Assembly: GCF_000213055.1 (NCBI RefSeq)
Contig: NZ_CM001165.1
Coordinates: 2,689,445-2,753,444 of the forward strand
DNA: 64,000 bases
Origin: Streptomyces sp. Tu6071
GTDB lineage: Bacteria; Actinomycetota; Actinomycetes; Streptomycetales; Streptomycetaceae
Direction: 5' to 3'
How positions within the stretch are numbered: the stretch's first letter is position 1; each line of letters starts with the position of its first letter. The position numbers and the translations under genes were made by a program. The notes below the pieces were generated by a model, which saw nothing but the letters and a program-made list of their open reading frames with translations, was not told the origin of the DNA and made no database searches. Below, in pieces: positions 26,492 to 35,290 of this stretch.

Positions 26492-27293
26492 CCTGGACCA
26501 CCACCCTGCGTGTCGCGGCGGACTGGACGAGCCGGCCGAGGGCGAGCAGCAGCACGGCCCAGCCCGCCTGGAAGCCGTACACGCCGAAAAGTTCGCTCCC
26601 CCGGTACGTACCGAGCAGCACATCCGCGGGGAGCTGCACGAGCGAGGCCCACGGCAGCGCGCGCGCCACCTCGCCGAGCAGCCCGGGAAAGACGTTGAGC
26701 GGCAGCGAGACGCCGGAGAAGAACGTCGCCACGAAGACGTGCAGCCGCGTGATGCCGTCGCCGTGGAGCAGCCAGAAGGCGGAGAGCGCCACGAGGTACC
26801 GCAGCCCGAAGCTCACCACGACCCCGAGCGCGACCGCGACGAGGAAGGACAGCCAGCGCAGCGGCGCGGCGGGGACCGTGAGATCGAAGAGCAGCGCCCC
26901 CGCCACGAAGGGCACGATCCCGCGCCCGAGCAGGTGGAACACCGCCCGCCCGAGGTCGCCCGCGAGCCACCACGACTGGAGGTCGACCGGCCGGTAGAGG
27001 TCCACGGCGATGTCACCGCTGCGGATGCGCTCGATCAGGTCGACCTCGAATCCGCCCCCCATGACCATGGAGGTCATGAGTATCGCCTGCCCGATCCAGA
27101 CGTACGTGAGTGCCTGCGAAAGCGTGTAGTCGCCGAGGTGGGGACGCTCCTGCCACAGCGCCTGGTACGTATAGGCGAGAATGACGCCGAACACCGTGTT
27201 GGTGAACACCCCGGCGAAGGTCGCCCAGCGGTACGTCGCGTAGCGGCGGAACCCACCGGCAGCGACTGCCGCGTAGAGCCGAACGGTGCGCAC
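26484..27293 (-). CDS. ABC-2 type permease, first subunit
   Basis: A 269-residue permease with six predicted membrane helices and the equivalent loop IERIRSGDIAVDLYRPVD (about 86-103), which marks DUF990-type ABC-2 permeases. It is the first gene of a four-gene operon (permease, permease, ATPase, DUF1707 protein). The 221-bp gap upstream separates it from the divergent penicillin-binding protein gene. Confidence 0.85.
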   Translation of the reverse strand: MRTVRLYAAVAAGGFRRYATYRWATFAGVFTNTVFGVILAYTYQALWQERPHLGDYTLSQALTYVWIGQAILMTSMVMGGGFEVDLIERIRSGDIAVDLYRPVDLQSWWLAGDLGRAVFHLLGRGIVPFVAGALLFDLTVPAAPLRWLSFLVAVALGVVVSFGLRYLVALSAFWLLHGDGITRLHVFVATFFSGVSLPLNVFPGLLGEVARALPWASLVQLPADVLLGTYRGSELFGVYGFQAGWAVLLLALGRLVQSAATRRVVVQGG

Positions 27294-27514
27294 GACACCT
27301 CTCTTTCGGTGCGGATTTTCCGCGCGAATGGTGTGGATTCGGCCTCTCGGGCCAAAGTCACGACCCTAGAGGGGAGCCGTACGCACGCGCCACGCGTTTT
27401 ACACGGGGGAGGGAATCACGAGCCGCCGAGGCGGGCACCGTGTTCCGACCGCCCCGCGCCTCGGTGCGTACGTGGGCACCGGGTGCACGAAGCGAAGCAG
27501 GAGTTCCGCACAAC

Positions 27515-30500
27515 ATGACCGACGAGCCGCAGCAGCACGGCGACGGCGACCACACCGGGGACGGCACGACATCCCGGAAGCAAGAGGCCGGGACGTCCCG
27601 GCGCGACGAGGGGAACGAGCGGAAGGAATCACGCGAGGGACAGGCGGCGGCGCGGAGCACGGCGGGGGACGGGCCGGGAGGGACGGCGGGGGCGGTCCCC
27701 GGCGGTACGAAGCCGGGGGCGGGGGCCTCGCGCGCCGCGAAGCCCGTACCGGGAGCGAAGCCTGACGCCTCGAAGGCGGAAGGCGCCGGGGCCCCGAAGC
27801 CCGACGCCGCCGCGAGCGAGCAGCCCACCGGCCCCGCGAAGGGCACGGGCGACGCGAAGGGCACGGGGGCCGCGAAGGGCACGGGCTCCGCGAAGGCCAC
27901 CGGGAGCGCGAAGGCCACCGACGCCGCCAAGCCTGCCGAGGCGGCGCCGGGGAGCGAGCCCACAGCGGGCGCCAATGCGGCCCCGGGCGCCACAGCGGGC
28001 GCCAAGGCGACCCTCGGCACCAAGGCGGACGCCAAGGCCGCCCCGGCGGACGCCAAGACCGCCCCGGGCGACAAGCCCCCCGCGAGTGACAAGCCCACCC
28101 CGGGCGGCACGCCCGCCCCCGGCGACAAGCCCGCCCAGCCCTCCCCCACCGATCCCCCGAAAGAGATCCCCGCCGAACGCACGACCCAGCTGCGTGTCCC
28201 GGGCGCCAAAGGCTCCGGGCGCCCCGGGAAGGCCGGAAAGGGCACCCCCGCGAAGGCCGGGCCCACCGCCCCCGTCCCCGCGGGTCCGCCCGGCACTCCC
28301 CCTCCGCCCGGCGACACCGGCACCGCCGCCATGGCCGCCGACGACGGCGACGGACCCGAGCAGCCCAAGAAGAAGAAGGGCCGCAAGTCCCGCAAGCGCA
28401 AGGGCTGGCGCCGCCTCTTCCCGACCTGGCGCATGACCCTCGGCGGCCTCGTCCTGCTGATCCTGCTCCTCGGCGGCGCCTTCGCCGTCGGCTACGCGAC
28501 CACCGACATCCCCGAGGGCAACCAGGACGCCCAGCTCCAGAGCAACGTCTACTACTACGCGGACGGCACCCTCCTCGCGCGCGACGGCACCGTCAACCGC
28601 GTCAACGTGAAGCTCTCCGAGATCCCCAAGTCCGTCCAGCGCACCGTGCTCGCCGCCGAGGACCGCGACTTCTACAGCGAGTCCGCCGTCGACCCGGCGG
28701 CCATGGTCCGCGCCGCGTGGAACACCGCGACCGGCAAGGGCAAGCAGTCCGGCTCGACGATCACGCAGCAGTACGTCAAGAACTACTACCTGGACCAGGA
28801 CCAGACCGTCACCCGGAAGGCGAAGGAGTTCTTCATCTCGCTCAAGCTCGACCGCGAGAAGAGCAAGGACGAGATCCTGGAGGGCTACCTCAACACGAGC
28901 TACTTCGGCCGCAACGCCTACGGCATCCAGGCCGCCGCGCGTGCCTACTACGACAAGGACGTCGGCCAGCTCACCGTCCCCGAGGGCGCCTACCTCGCCT
29001 CGCTCCTCAACGCCCCCTCCGCGTACGACGTCGTCGTCTACCCCGAGAACAAGCGCGCCGCCGAGGCCCGGTGGTCCTACGTGCTCGACGGCATGGTCAA
29101 GCAGCACTGGATGACGGCGGCCGACCGGGCGAAGGCGAAGTTCCCGATGCCCAAGGAGCCCACGAGCACCAACTCCTCGCTCTCGGGCCAGCGCGGCTAC
29201 CTCGTCGAGGCCGTCAAGAACTACCTCGCCGAGAACGGCATCGACAAGAACCACCTCACCAACCAGGGCTACCGCATCACCACCACGTTCAAGAAGAGCA
29301 ACCAGGACGCCCTGGTCAAGGCGGTGAACGACCAGCTCATCGACAAGCTCGACAAGAAGAACCGCCCCGCCGACCGCAACGTCCGCGCGGGCGCCGCCTC
29401 CATCGACCCGAAGACCGGCCAGGTCGTCGCGATGTACGGCGGCATCGACTGGGTGAAGCAGTTCACCAACAACGCGACCCGCGCCGACTTCCAGGTCGGC
29501 TCGACGTTCAAGCCCTTCGTCTTCACCTCCGCGCTGGAGAACCACTCCACGACGCAGGACGGCCAGACGATCATGCCCGCCACGATGTACGACGGCACCA
29601 GCAAGCGCCCCGTCAAGGGCAGCTCCATCCCGTTCAGCCCCGAGAACGAGGACGAGCGCGACTACGGCCGCATCCCCGTCAGCGTCGCCACCGACAAGTC
29701 CGTCAACTCGGTGTACGCGCAGATGGCCGTCGACGTCGGGCCCGCGAAGGTCAAGAAGACCGCCGAGGCCCTCGGCCTCGCCAAGGGCACCCCGTCCCTG
29801 GCCCCGTACCCCTCGATCGCACTCGGCACCGCCACCCCGAGCGTGCTGCGCATGACCGAGGCGTACGCGACGCTCGCCAACCACGGCAAGCACCACTCCG
29901 CCCAGCTCGTCGTCAAGATCACCGACCGCGACGGCAAGCGGGTCGAGCTGCCCGGCCACCACTCCACGCAGGCGGTCCGGCGCACGGCCGCCGACACCAC
30001 GACGGCGATCCTCCAGAGCGTCGTCGAGAAGGGCACCGCGATGGCCGCCCGGGGCGCCGGCCGCCCCGCGGCGGGCAAGACGGGCACCGCAGAGGAGGAC
30101 ACCGCCGCGCTCTTCGCCGGGTACACCCCCGACCTCGCGACGGTCGTCTCGGTCATGGGCCAGGACCCGAAGACCGCCAAGCACGTCCCGCTGTACGGGG
30201 CGCTCGGCGTCGCCCGCATGAACGGCGGCGGCCCGCCCACCGAGATCTGGTCGCAGTACGTCAAGCAGGCGCTCAAGGGCAAGAAGGCGCACGACTTCGA
30301 CCTCAAGCTCGCCAAGGGCGCCAAGCGCAAGCCGCCCGTCTCGCAGGCCCCGAGCAGCAGCAACAGCCCGAGCACGGGAACGAGCCCGAGCAACCCGACG
30401 TCCTCGACCCCCTCCGACGACGGCCAGAACGGCACCGGCGAGCAGAACGGCACCGGCGCCACGGGCAGCACTCCCCCCGGCGGCACCGTGACACCCCCCG

Positions 30501-30703
30501 GCGGCGGCGAACCGACCGGCGGCGCCACGGACCCGGGCGGCGGCGACCCCGGCACCGGGCCCGGTGGCACCGACCCGGGCGGCGACGCCGGCGGCACGGG
30601 CCCCGGCGGCGCCGGAGACCCCGGCGGCCAGGACGGCGACCCGGGAGGCGGCGGCGAACAGCCCGGCGGCGGCACCCCGGGCGGCATCCTGGGCGGCGGC
30701 TGA
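27515..30703 (+). CDS. Bifunctional penicillin-binding protein (transglycosylase/transpeptidase)
   Basis: A 1062-residue class A PBP that polymerises and cross-links peptidoglycan. A disordered Lys, Ala and Pro-rich cytoplasmic tail (1-300) precedes one membrane helix (about 306-330). The GT51 transglycosylase follows, with AAEDRDFY (about 380) and the GSTITQQ motif. The transpeptidase has S-T-F-K (about 663), S-V-N (about 730) and K-T-G (about 854). The last 120 residues are Gly, Pro and Ser repeats likely to enter the wall. All catalytic residues are present. Both flanking tails are unusually long. Confidence 0.92.
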   Translation: MTDEPQQHGDGDHTGDGTTSRKQEAGTSRRDEGNERKESREGQAAARSTAGDGPGGTAGAVPGGTKPGAGASRAAKPVPGAKPDASKAEGAGAPKPDAAASEQPTGPAKGTGDAKGTGAAKGTGSAKATGSAKATDAAKPAEAAPGSEPTAGANAAPGATAGAKATLGTKADAKAAPADAKTAPGDKPPASDKPTPGGTPAPGDKPAQPSPTDPPKEIPAERTTQLRVPGAKGSGRPGKAGKGTPAKAGPTAPVPAGPPGTPPPPGDTGTAAMAADDGDGPEQPKKKKGRKSRKRKGWRRLFPTWRMTLGGLVLLILLLGGAFAVGYATTDIPEGNQDAQLQSNVYYYADGTLLARDGTVNRVNVKLSEIPKSVQRTVLAAEDRDFYSESAVDPAAMVRAAWNTATGKGKQSGSTITQQYVKNYYLDQDQTVTRKAKEFFISLKLDREKSKDEILEGYLNTSYFGRNAYGIQAAARAYYDKDVGQLTVPEGAYLASLLNAPSAYDVVVYPENKRAAEARWSYVLDGMVKQHWMTAADRAKAKFPMPKEPTSTNSSLSGQRGYLVEAVKNYLAENGIDKNHLTNQGYRITTTFKKSNQDALVKAVNDQLIDKLDKKNRPADRNVRAGAASIDPKTGQVVAMYGGIDWVKQFTNNATRADFQVGSTFKPFVFTSALENHSTTQDGQTIMPATMYDGTSKRPVKGSSIPFSPENEDERDYGRIPVSVATDKSVNSVYAQMAVDVGPAKVKKTAEALGLAKGTPSLAPYPSIALGTATPSVLRMTEAYATLANHGKHHSAQLVVKITDRDGKRVELPGHHSTQAVRRTAADTTTAILQSVVEKGTAMAARGAGRPAAGKTGTAEEDTAALFAGYTPDLATVVSVMGQDPKTAKHVPLYGALGVARMNGGGPPTEIWSQYVKQALKGKKAHDFDLKLAKGAKRKPPVSQAPSSSNSPSTGTSPSNPTSSTPSDDGQNGTGEQNGTGATGSTPPGGTVTPPGGGEPTGGATDPGGGDPGTGPGGTDPGGDAGGTGPGGAGDPGGQDGDPGGGGEQPGGGTPGGILGGG

Positions 30704-30812
30704 CCGCGACGGGTACGGGCCCGCCTCCGGACGTACGGGGGCGGGCCCGTACCCCTACGCGAGCGGGCCCGCGCACGAGAGCGGGTTCGCGCGCGCAGGA
30801 GGCCCCGCGCAC

Positions 30813-30850
30813 GAGAGCGGGCGCCGTCCACCCGGACGGCGCCCGCTCTC
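30813..30850. terminator. Bidirectional hairpin terminator
   Basis: A perfect 17-bp stem (30813-30829 with 30834-30850) with loop ACCC, followed by CTTGCC, lies between the convergent PBP and Gdx genes. It ends six bases before the Gdx stop codon. Confidence 0.82.
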
Positions 30851-30856
30851 CTTGCC

Positions 30857-31177
30857 TCAGTGCCCCGACGTGACCTTCAGGCCCACCACGGCCACCACGA
30901 GCAGCGACACGAAGAAGATCCGCGCCGCCGTCGCCGGCTCGCCGAGCACCACCATGCCGAGCACGGCCGCGCCCGCGGCGCCGATCCCGACCCACACCCC
31001 GTAGGCCGTGCCGATCGGCAGCGTCTTCGCCGCGTAGGCGAGCAGCAGCATCGAGGCCACGATCCCCGCGCCCGTGAACAGACTCGGCACGAGCCGCGTG
31101 AAACCGTGCGTGTACTTCATGCCGATCGACCAGGCCACTTCGAGCAGACCCGCGATGATCACAGCGATCCACGCCAT
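30857..31177 (-). CDS. gdx: Guanidinium exporter, SMR family (Gdx/SugE)
   Basis: A 106-residue protein with four membrane helices. Glu13 in the first helix (IIAGLLEVAWSIGMKYTHGFTRL) is the proton- and cation-binding residue of small multidrug resistance proteins, and the KYTHGFTRL signature marks the Gdx/SugE branch rather than EmrE. Gdx proteins exchange guanidinium for two protons. A guanidine-III riboswitch directly upstream makes this assignment strong. GGAGG precedes the ATG by nine bases. No second SMR gene is present, so it is a homodimer type. Confidence 0.93.
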   Translation of the reverse strand: MAWIAVIIAGLLEVAWSIGMKYTHGFTRLVPSLFTGAGIVASMLLLAYAAKTLPIGTAYGVWVGIGAAGAAVLGMVVLGEPATAARIFFVSLLVVAVVGLKVTSGH

Positions 31178-31215
31178 GACGGGACACCTCCGAACGAAAG
31201 AACGCGAACAGGGGT

Positions 31216-31256
31216 GCGTCGTCTTTCGTGACCCGGTACGGCGCGTCTCGTCGGGG
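31216..31256 (-). ncRNA. Guanidine-III riboswitch aptamer
   Basis: The minus-strand leader of gdx reads CCCCGACGAGACGCGCCGUA then CCGGGUCACGAAAGACGACGC. From memory this matches the guanidine-III consensus nearly base for base (CGACGAG, GCGCCGUACC, GGUCA, AAGACG). A -10 box TAGCCT at 31265-31270 would start transcription at about 31258, exactly at the aptamer. A CACC just after the aptamer can pair with GGUG in the Shine-Dalgarno region at 31187-31191, so guanidine binding could free translation; that mechanism is inference. Confidence 0.88.
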
Positions 31257-31264
31257 TACTTCCG

Positions 31265-31270
31265 AGGCTA
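31265..31270 (-). promoter_or_regulatory. -10 element of the riboswitch-controlled gdx transcript
   Basis: TAGCCT on the minus strand fits TANNNT and is followed after about seven bases by the first base of the guanidine-III aptamer. No recognisable -35 is present, because that position falls in the preceding terminator hairpin. Confidence 0.5.
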
Positions 31271-31278
31271 GCAACACC

Positions 31279-31323
31279 GAGGGCCCCGGGCAGGTGACTC
31301 CTGTCACCACCCGGGGCCCTCGG
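31279..31323. terminator. Long GC-rich hairpin terminator
   Basis: Two arms of about 20 bases (CGAGGGCCCCGGG... against ...CCCGGGGCCCTCG) pair with one or two bulges. It lies downstream of the GroES-like gene and just upstream of the gdx promoter, so it should insulate the riboswitch from read-through. Confidence 0.75.
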
Positions 31324-31324
31324 C

Positions 31325-31384
31325 GCGGACGTCAGAGCTGCGGACGCCAGAGACGTGGACGTCAGAGGCGTGGACGTCAGAGAT
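31325..31384. repeat. Four tandem 15-bp repeats overlapping the 3' end of the GroES-like gene
   Basis: Units at 31325, 31340, 31355 and 31370 follow GYGGACGYCAGAG plus two variable bases. The last unit contains the stop codon of the GroES-like gene (31377-31379), so the array seems to have grown outward from the gene end. Confidence 0.75.
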
Positions 31385-31748
31385 ACAGACCCGTCGAGTC
31401 CTCCGCGCCCTCGAAGCGGTCGGCGGCCACCGCGTGCAGGTCCCGCTCCCGCATCAGGACGTACGCGACCCCGCGCACCTCCACCTCCGCGCGGTCCTCC
31501 GGGTCGTAGAGCACCCGGTCCCCCGGCTCCACCGTCCGCACGTTCTGCCCCACCGCGGCCACGCGCGCCCAGGCGAGGCGCCGCCCCACCGCCGCCGTCG
31601 CCGGAATGACGATCCCGCCGCCCGAGCGACGCTCCCCCTCGGGGTTGTCGCTCCGCACCAGGACGCGGTCGTGCAGCATCCGGATGGGCAGCTTGTCGTC
31701 GTGGGCCTGCGTGCCGTGGGCCTGGTTCGTGCCGTGGTTCTCGCTCAC
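31377..31748 (-). CDS. GroES-like (Cpn10 family) protein
   Basis: A 123-residue protein with a single Cpn10 fold (about 22-115): MLHDRVLVRSDNPEGERRSGGGIVIPATA, then the mobile-loop side and VEPGDRVLYDPEDRAEVEVRGVAYVLMRERDLHAV. It is not next to a groEL and is longer than canonical GroES at the N-terminus (about 20 polar residues), so it is probably a specialised paralogue rather than the main co-chaperonin. GTG 31748 lies seven bases after TAGATT and has no Shine-Dalgarno, so it is likely leaderless. Confidence 0.83.
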   Translation of the reverse strand: MSENHGTNQAHGTQAHDDKLPIRMLHDRVLVRSDNPEGERRSGGGIVIPATAAVGRRLAWARVAAVGQNVRTVEPGDRVLYDPEDRAEVEVRGVAYVLMRERDLHAVAADRFEGAEDSTGLYL

Positions 31749-31755
31749 GCCAGGA

Positions 31756-31761
31756 AATCTA
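31756..31761 (-). promoter_or_regulatory. Probable leaderless -10 element of the GroES-like gene
   Basis: TAGATT on the minus strand ends seven bases before the GTG at 31748, placing the transcript start at the start codon. The upstream -35 region shows no match. Confidence 0.5.
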
Positions 31762-31835
31762 ACCCGGGGCCCCGTACGGCCCGCACGGAACCCCGGCACC
31801 CGGGGCACGGACCGGTGTCCGGTCCCCGGGCCGCG

Positions 31836-32165
31836 TCACCTCTTCCCGCTCCGCCGCCCCGAGACCACCACGAGCCCGACCACGCCCACCGCGAGCAGCG
31901 CGACCGGCACGATCCGCTCCAGGCGCGGGCTGCCCTCCTCGTCCACGAACTTCGCGCGCACCCCGCCGAGCGTGCGGTTCACCCCCACATAAGCCCGCCC
32001 GAGGGTCTGATCGACCTTCGCCGTCGCCTTCGCCTTCGCATCGCCCACGATCGTCTTCGGGTGCACGCGCACCCCGATCTCGTCGAGGGTCTCGGCCAGC
32101 AGCACACGCCGGCGCCTGATGTCCGCCTCGATCTCCGCAGGGGTCCTGGCATCCGCTTCCGACAC
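31836..32165 (-). CDS. DUF3618 family membrane protein
   Basis: A 109-residue protein. The conserved DUF3618 stretch RTPAEIEADIRRRRVLLAETLDEIGVRVHPKTIVGDAKAKA occupies residues 7-47, and one membrane helix (VPVALLAVGVVGLVVV, about 86-101) lies near the basic C-terminus. GGAGG is six bases before GTG 32165. The family is often found near ClpS- or stress-related envelope genes, but its role is unknown. Confidence 0.82.
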   Translation of the reverse strand: MSEADARTPAEIEADIRRRRVLLAETLDEIGVRVHPKTIVGDAKAKATAKVDQTLGRAYVGVNRTLGGVRAKFVDEEGSPRLERIVPVALLAVGVVGLVVVSGRRSGKR

Positions 32166-32416
32166 CGCGTTGCCTCCGTCGTCGTGTCCGGGGGCCCGTG
32201 ATCGGGGCACCCGTCGCTCCTGTGCACTGTCCGCGCCCCGCTCGGGGCCCGTAGCACGACAGTCTGTCAGTTGTACCGCCCGCGCACCCCTCGGCACCCC
32301 CTGTACGGACCGCACGAACCAGGTACGGACCGTCCGGGCCCCGCCCGGTACCGCCCGCGCGCTGGCTTAGGCTCGGCGGCGTACCCCGTCATCCCTCCCG
32401 GAAACAGGAGCACCCC

Positions 32417-32896
32417 ATGAGCGAGCGCCTTCAGCCCGGCGACCCCGCCCCCGACTTCACCCTTCCGGACGCCGACGGCAAGGAGATCTCGCTCTCCGCC
32501 CATCGCGGACGGAAAGTGATCGTCTACTTCTACCCCGCCGCGCTCACCCCCGGCTGCACCAAGCAGGCGTGCGACTTCACGGACAACCTCGACCTCCTCG
32601 CGGGCGAGGGCTACGACGTCATCGGCGTCTCGCCCGACAAGCCCGAGAAGCTCGCCAAGTTCCGCGAGAAGGAGGACCTGCGCGTCACGCTCGTCTCCGA
32701 CCCCTCGAAGGCGGTCATGGAGGAGTACGGCGCCTTCGGCGAGAAGAAGCTCTACGGCAAGACCGTCACCGGCGTCATCCGCTCCACGATCGTCGTGGAC
32801 GAGGAGGGCAAGGTCGAGCGCGCCCTCTACAACGTCAAGGCCACCGGGCACGTCGCGAAGATCATCCGTGACCTGGGCCTCGCCGAAAACGCCTGA
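32417..32896 (+). CDS. bcp: Thioredoxin-dependent thiol peroxidase (Bcp/PrxQ)
   Basis: A 159-residue peroxiredoxin that reduces hydrogen peroxide and organic peroxides. The active-site loop is PAALTPGCTKQAC, with peroxidatic Cys47 and resolving Cys52, the PrxQ-type five-residue spacing; Thr44 and a later Arg complete the site. CAGGAG precedes the ATG. TAGGCT about 50 bp upstream is a possible -10. It is monocistronic. Confidence 0.93.
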   Translation: MSERLQPGDPAPDFTLPDADGKEISLSAHRGRKVIVYFYPAALTPGCTKQACDFTDNLDLLAGEGYDVIGVSPDKPEKLAKFREKEDLRVTLVSDPSKAVMEEYGAFGEKKLYGKTVTGVIRSTIVVDEEGKVERALYNVKATGHVAKIIRDLGLAENA

Positions 32897-33017
32897 AACC
32901 GGACACAATCGTGACTGTCGGTAGCCGGATCGGTGCCCCCTGAACGAGTTTGTTTGAGCGCGGCAGAAGCGCGCAGGTGTTCAGCTTGGCAACAGGACCG
33001 GCGAAAGGAACACCGTG

Positions 33018-34517
33018 ATGGCGGCGACCGACAACGACGAGCCGGTGGTGGACCCCGCCGCGGTCAGACGCCACCGGGTGCTCTTCCGCGCGATCGACAA
33101 ACGGCGCAACCCCAAGCTGCGCCGCAGCGACATCACCGTGACCGACGAGGCGGCGGTCAAGCGGGCCACCAAAGCGGCCATGCTCGGCAACGCCATGGAG
33201 TGGTACGACTTCGGGATCTACAGCTATCTCGCGTCGACGCTGGGCAAGGTGTTCTTCCCCTCGGGGAACGACACCGCCCAGCTCCTCTCCTCCTTCGCGA
33301 CCTTCGCCGTCGCCTTCCTCGTCCGCCCCATCGGCGGCGCCGTCTTCGGCCCCCTCGGCGACAAGATCGGCCGCAAGTCGATCCTCGCCATCACGATGAT
33401 CATGATGTCGATCGGCACCCTCGCCATCGGCCTCATCCCCTCGCACGCCACGATCGGCATCTGGTCGCCGATCCTGCTGATCTTCTTCCGCCTCGTCCAG
33501 GGCTTCTCGACGGGCGGCGAGTACGGGGGCGCCTCGACGTTCATCGCCGAGTACGCGCCCGACAAGCGGCGCGGCTTCTTCGGCAGCTTCCTCGAATTCG
33601 GCACCCTCGCCGGATACGTGGCCGCCTCCGGCCTCGTCGTCCTCCTGACCACGTTCTTCAGCGACGACCAGATGCTCCACTGGGGCTGGCGCATCCCCTT
33701 CCTCGTCGCCGCGCCGCTCGGCTTCATCGGCCTGTGGCTGCGGATGAAGCTCGACGAGACCCCCGCGTTCCAGAAGCTGGAGGGCGGTCAGGTACGGGCC
33801 AGCGAGGCCGCCGACGCGGTCGAGACCTCCGCCGCCTCCGACCTCGGCAAGATCTTCACGCAGTACTGGCGCCCGCTGGTCCTGTGCCTCGCGCTCGTCG
33901 CGGCGTACAACATCACCGACTACATGCTGCTGTCCTACATGCCGACGTACCTCTCCGACGAACTCGGTTACGGGACCAACAAGGGGCTGCTGATCCTGCT
34001 CCTCGTGATGGTCGTGCAGATGTGCCTGCTCCAGCAGGTGGGCCGCCTCTCGGACCGCGTGGGCCGCAAGCCGCTCCTGATGGCCGGGATGATCGGCTTC
34101 CTGGTCCTCTCGCTCCCGTCCTTCCTCCTCATCCGCCAGGGCAGCGTCGTCCTGATCGCCGTGGGCCTGCTCCTCCTGGGTCTCTCACTGGTCTGCCTCC
34201 TCGGCACGATGTCGGCGGCACTCCCGGCGATCTTCCCGACACAGGTCCGCTACGGCTCCCTCTCGGTCTCCTACAACCTGGCCACCTCGATCTTCGGCGG
34301 CACGACCCCCCTCGTGATCACCGCCCTGATCAGCGCCTTCGACACGAACCTGATGCCGGCCTACTACGCGACGGCGGCGGCCGTGGTGGGCGTGATCGCG
34401 GTCCTGTGCCTCAAGGAAACGGCGAACCTCCCGCTGGCGGGCTCACCCCCGTCGGTGGAGACGGAGGAGGAGGCGGTCGAACTCGTCCAGGCCCAGACCC
34501 CGGAACCGAAGTTCTGA
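33018..34517 (+). CDS. MFS metabolite:proton symporter, ProP-like
   Basis: A 499-residue MHS-family carrier with 12 helices. Typical blocks are GNAMEWYDFGIYSYLAS (start of helix 1), GDKIGRKS, RLVQGFSTGGEYGGASTFIAEYAP and RLSDRVGRKPLL. These match ProP (osmolyte) and related organic-acid symporters; proline or betaine uptake is likely but not certain. AAAGGA precedes; ATG 33018 fits the spacing better than GTG 33015. Confidence 0.87.
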   Translation: MAATDNDEPVVDPAAVRRHRVLFRAIDKRRNPKLRRSDITVTDEAAVKRATKAAMLGNAMEWYDFGIYSYLASTLGKVFFPSGNDTAQLLSSFATFAVAFLVRPIGGAVFGPLGDKIGRKSILAITMIMMSIGTLAIGLIPSHATIGIWSPILLIFFRLVQGFSTGGEYGGASTFIAEYAPDKRRGFFGSFLEFGTLAGYVAASGLVVLLTTFFSDDQMLHWGWRIPFLVAAPLGFIGLWLRMKLDETPAFQKLEGGQVRASEAADAVETSAASDLGKIFTQYWRPLVLCLALVAAYNITDYMLLSYMPTYLSDELGYGTNKGLLILLLVMVVQMCLLQQVGRLSDRVGRKPLLMAGMIGFLVLSLPSFLLIRQGSVVLIAVGLLLLGLSLVCLLGTMSAALPAIFPTQVRYGSLSVSYNLATSIFGGTTPLVITALISAFDTNLMPAYYATAAAVVGVIAVLCLKETANLPLAGSPPSVETEEEAVELVQAQTPEPKF

Positions 34518-34541
34518 CAACCCGACGATCCGATCCCCACA

Positions 34542-34585
34542 CAGCGGAACGCCCCGCACCGGTGAAGGTGCGGGGCGTTCCGCTG
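34542..34585 (+). terminator. Strong hairpin terminator after the ProP-like gene
   Basis: A perfect 19-bp stem (34542-34560 with 34567-34585) with loop GGTGAA lies 25 bases after the stop codon. No T tract follows. Confidence 0.85.
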
Positions 34586-34652
34586 TTCGGGGTGACCTCG
34601 GTCGAACGGGTGTCGTTGTGCGGGGTGGACGCTCGATCGAACGGGGTGCGGG

Positions 34653-35290
34653 ATGGCGGTCAGGTATACGGACGAGGAGCTGCGGGGGGCTTCGCGGGGG
34701 CGCGGACGCTGAGGGAGGTGATGGAACGGCTGGGGGTGGGACCGGAGAACCGCGAGCGACGCACATACCTGCGACGACGCATGAAAGCGATGGGCCTCGA
34801 CTTGGACCGGCTGGAGGACGAACGCGGCCGGTGGACGCGGGCGGAACTCACGGAGGTGGTCGCGGCCTCGCACACCATGTACGAGGTGCTGTCACGCCTG
34901 GGGATCGACCAGGTGGGGGGCTGGCACACCCACCTGAGCCGCAGGATCACCAAGCTGGGCATCGACACATCGCACTTCGTACGGGTCAGGGGCAGCGCGC
35001 CACGCCAGGGCGTCCGCAGGTGGACGGCAGCCGAACTCCTCACCTTCGAGCCCGACAGGACTCGCCGCGTCCCCGGGCGGCGGCTGAAACGGGCGCTCCT
35101 GGCCACCGGCCGGGTGGAGGTGTGCGCCGACTGTGGAATCGGCCCCGAATGGAGGGGCGAGCCGTTGCGCCTGGAGGTCGACCACATCGACGGCGACTGG
35201 CGGGACAACCGGATCGGGAATCTGCGGCTGCTCTGCCCGAACTGCCACTCGATGACGGACACCTTCCGCCGTAGGCGGCGCGCCCGATGA
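34653..35290 (+). pseudogene. HNH endonuclease gene with a frameshift in a G6 run
   Basis: The natural start appears to be ATG 34653 (MAVRYTDEELRG), but that frame ends at TGA 34710. From the G run at 34684-34689 the -1 frame continues without a stop to 35290 and encodes two modules of about 45 residues (GARTLREVMERLGVGP and ASHTMYEVLSRLGID) followed by an HNH domain: CADCG, then LEVDHIDGDWRDNRIGNLRLLCPNCH. One extra G would restore a protein of about 212 residues. It may be a mutation, a sequencing error or a slippage site; ATG 34721 could make a shorter protein. Its stop overlaps the next start (ATGA). Confidence 0.75.

Noticed and set aside
27629..30292. Very long open frame on the minus strand opposite the penicillin-binding protein
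   Set aside because: High GC keeps antisense frames open; the translation is Gly/Leu/Val/Arg-biased, has no domain, and lies opposite a gene with complete PBP motifs.
31178..31330. Guanidine-I (ykkC) riboswitch before gdx
   Set aside because: The longer ykkC consensus elements are not present, while the compact guanidine-III consensus matches closely.
34653..34712. A separate 19-codon gene ending at TGA 34710
   Set aside because: Its residues match the N-terminus expected of the HNH protein whose remainder continues in the -1 frame, so it is part of the broken gene.
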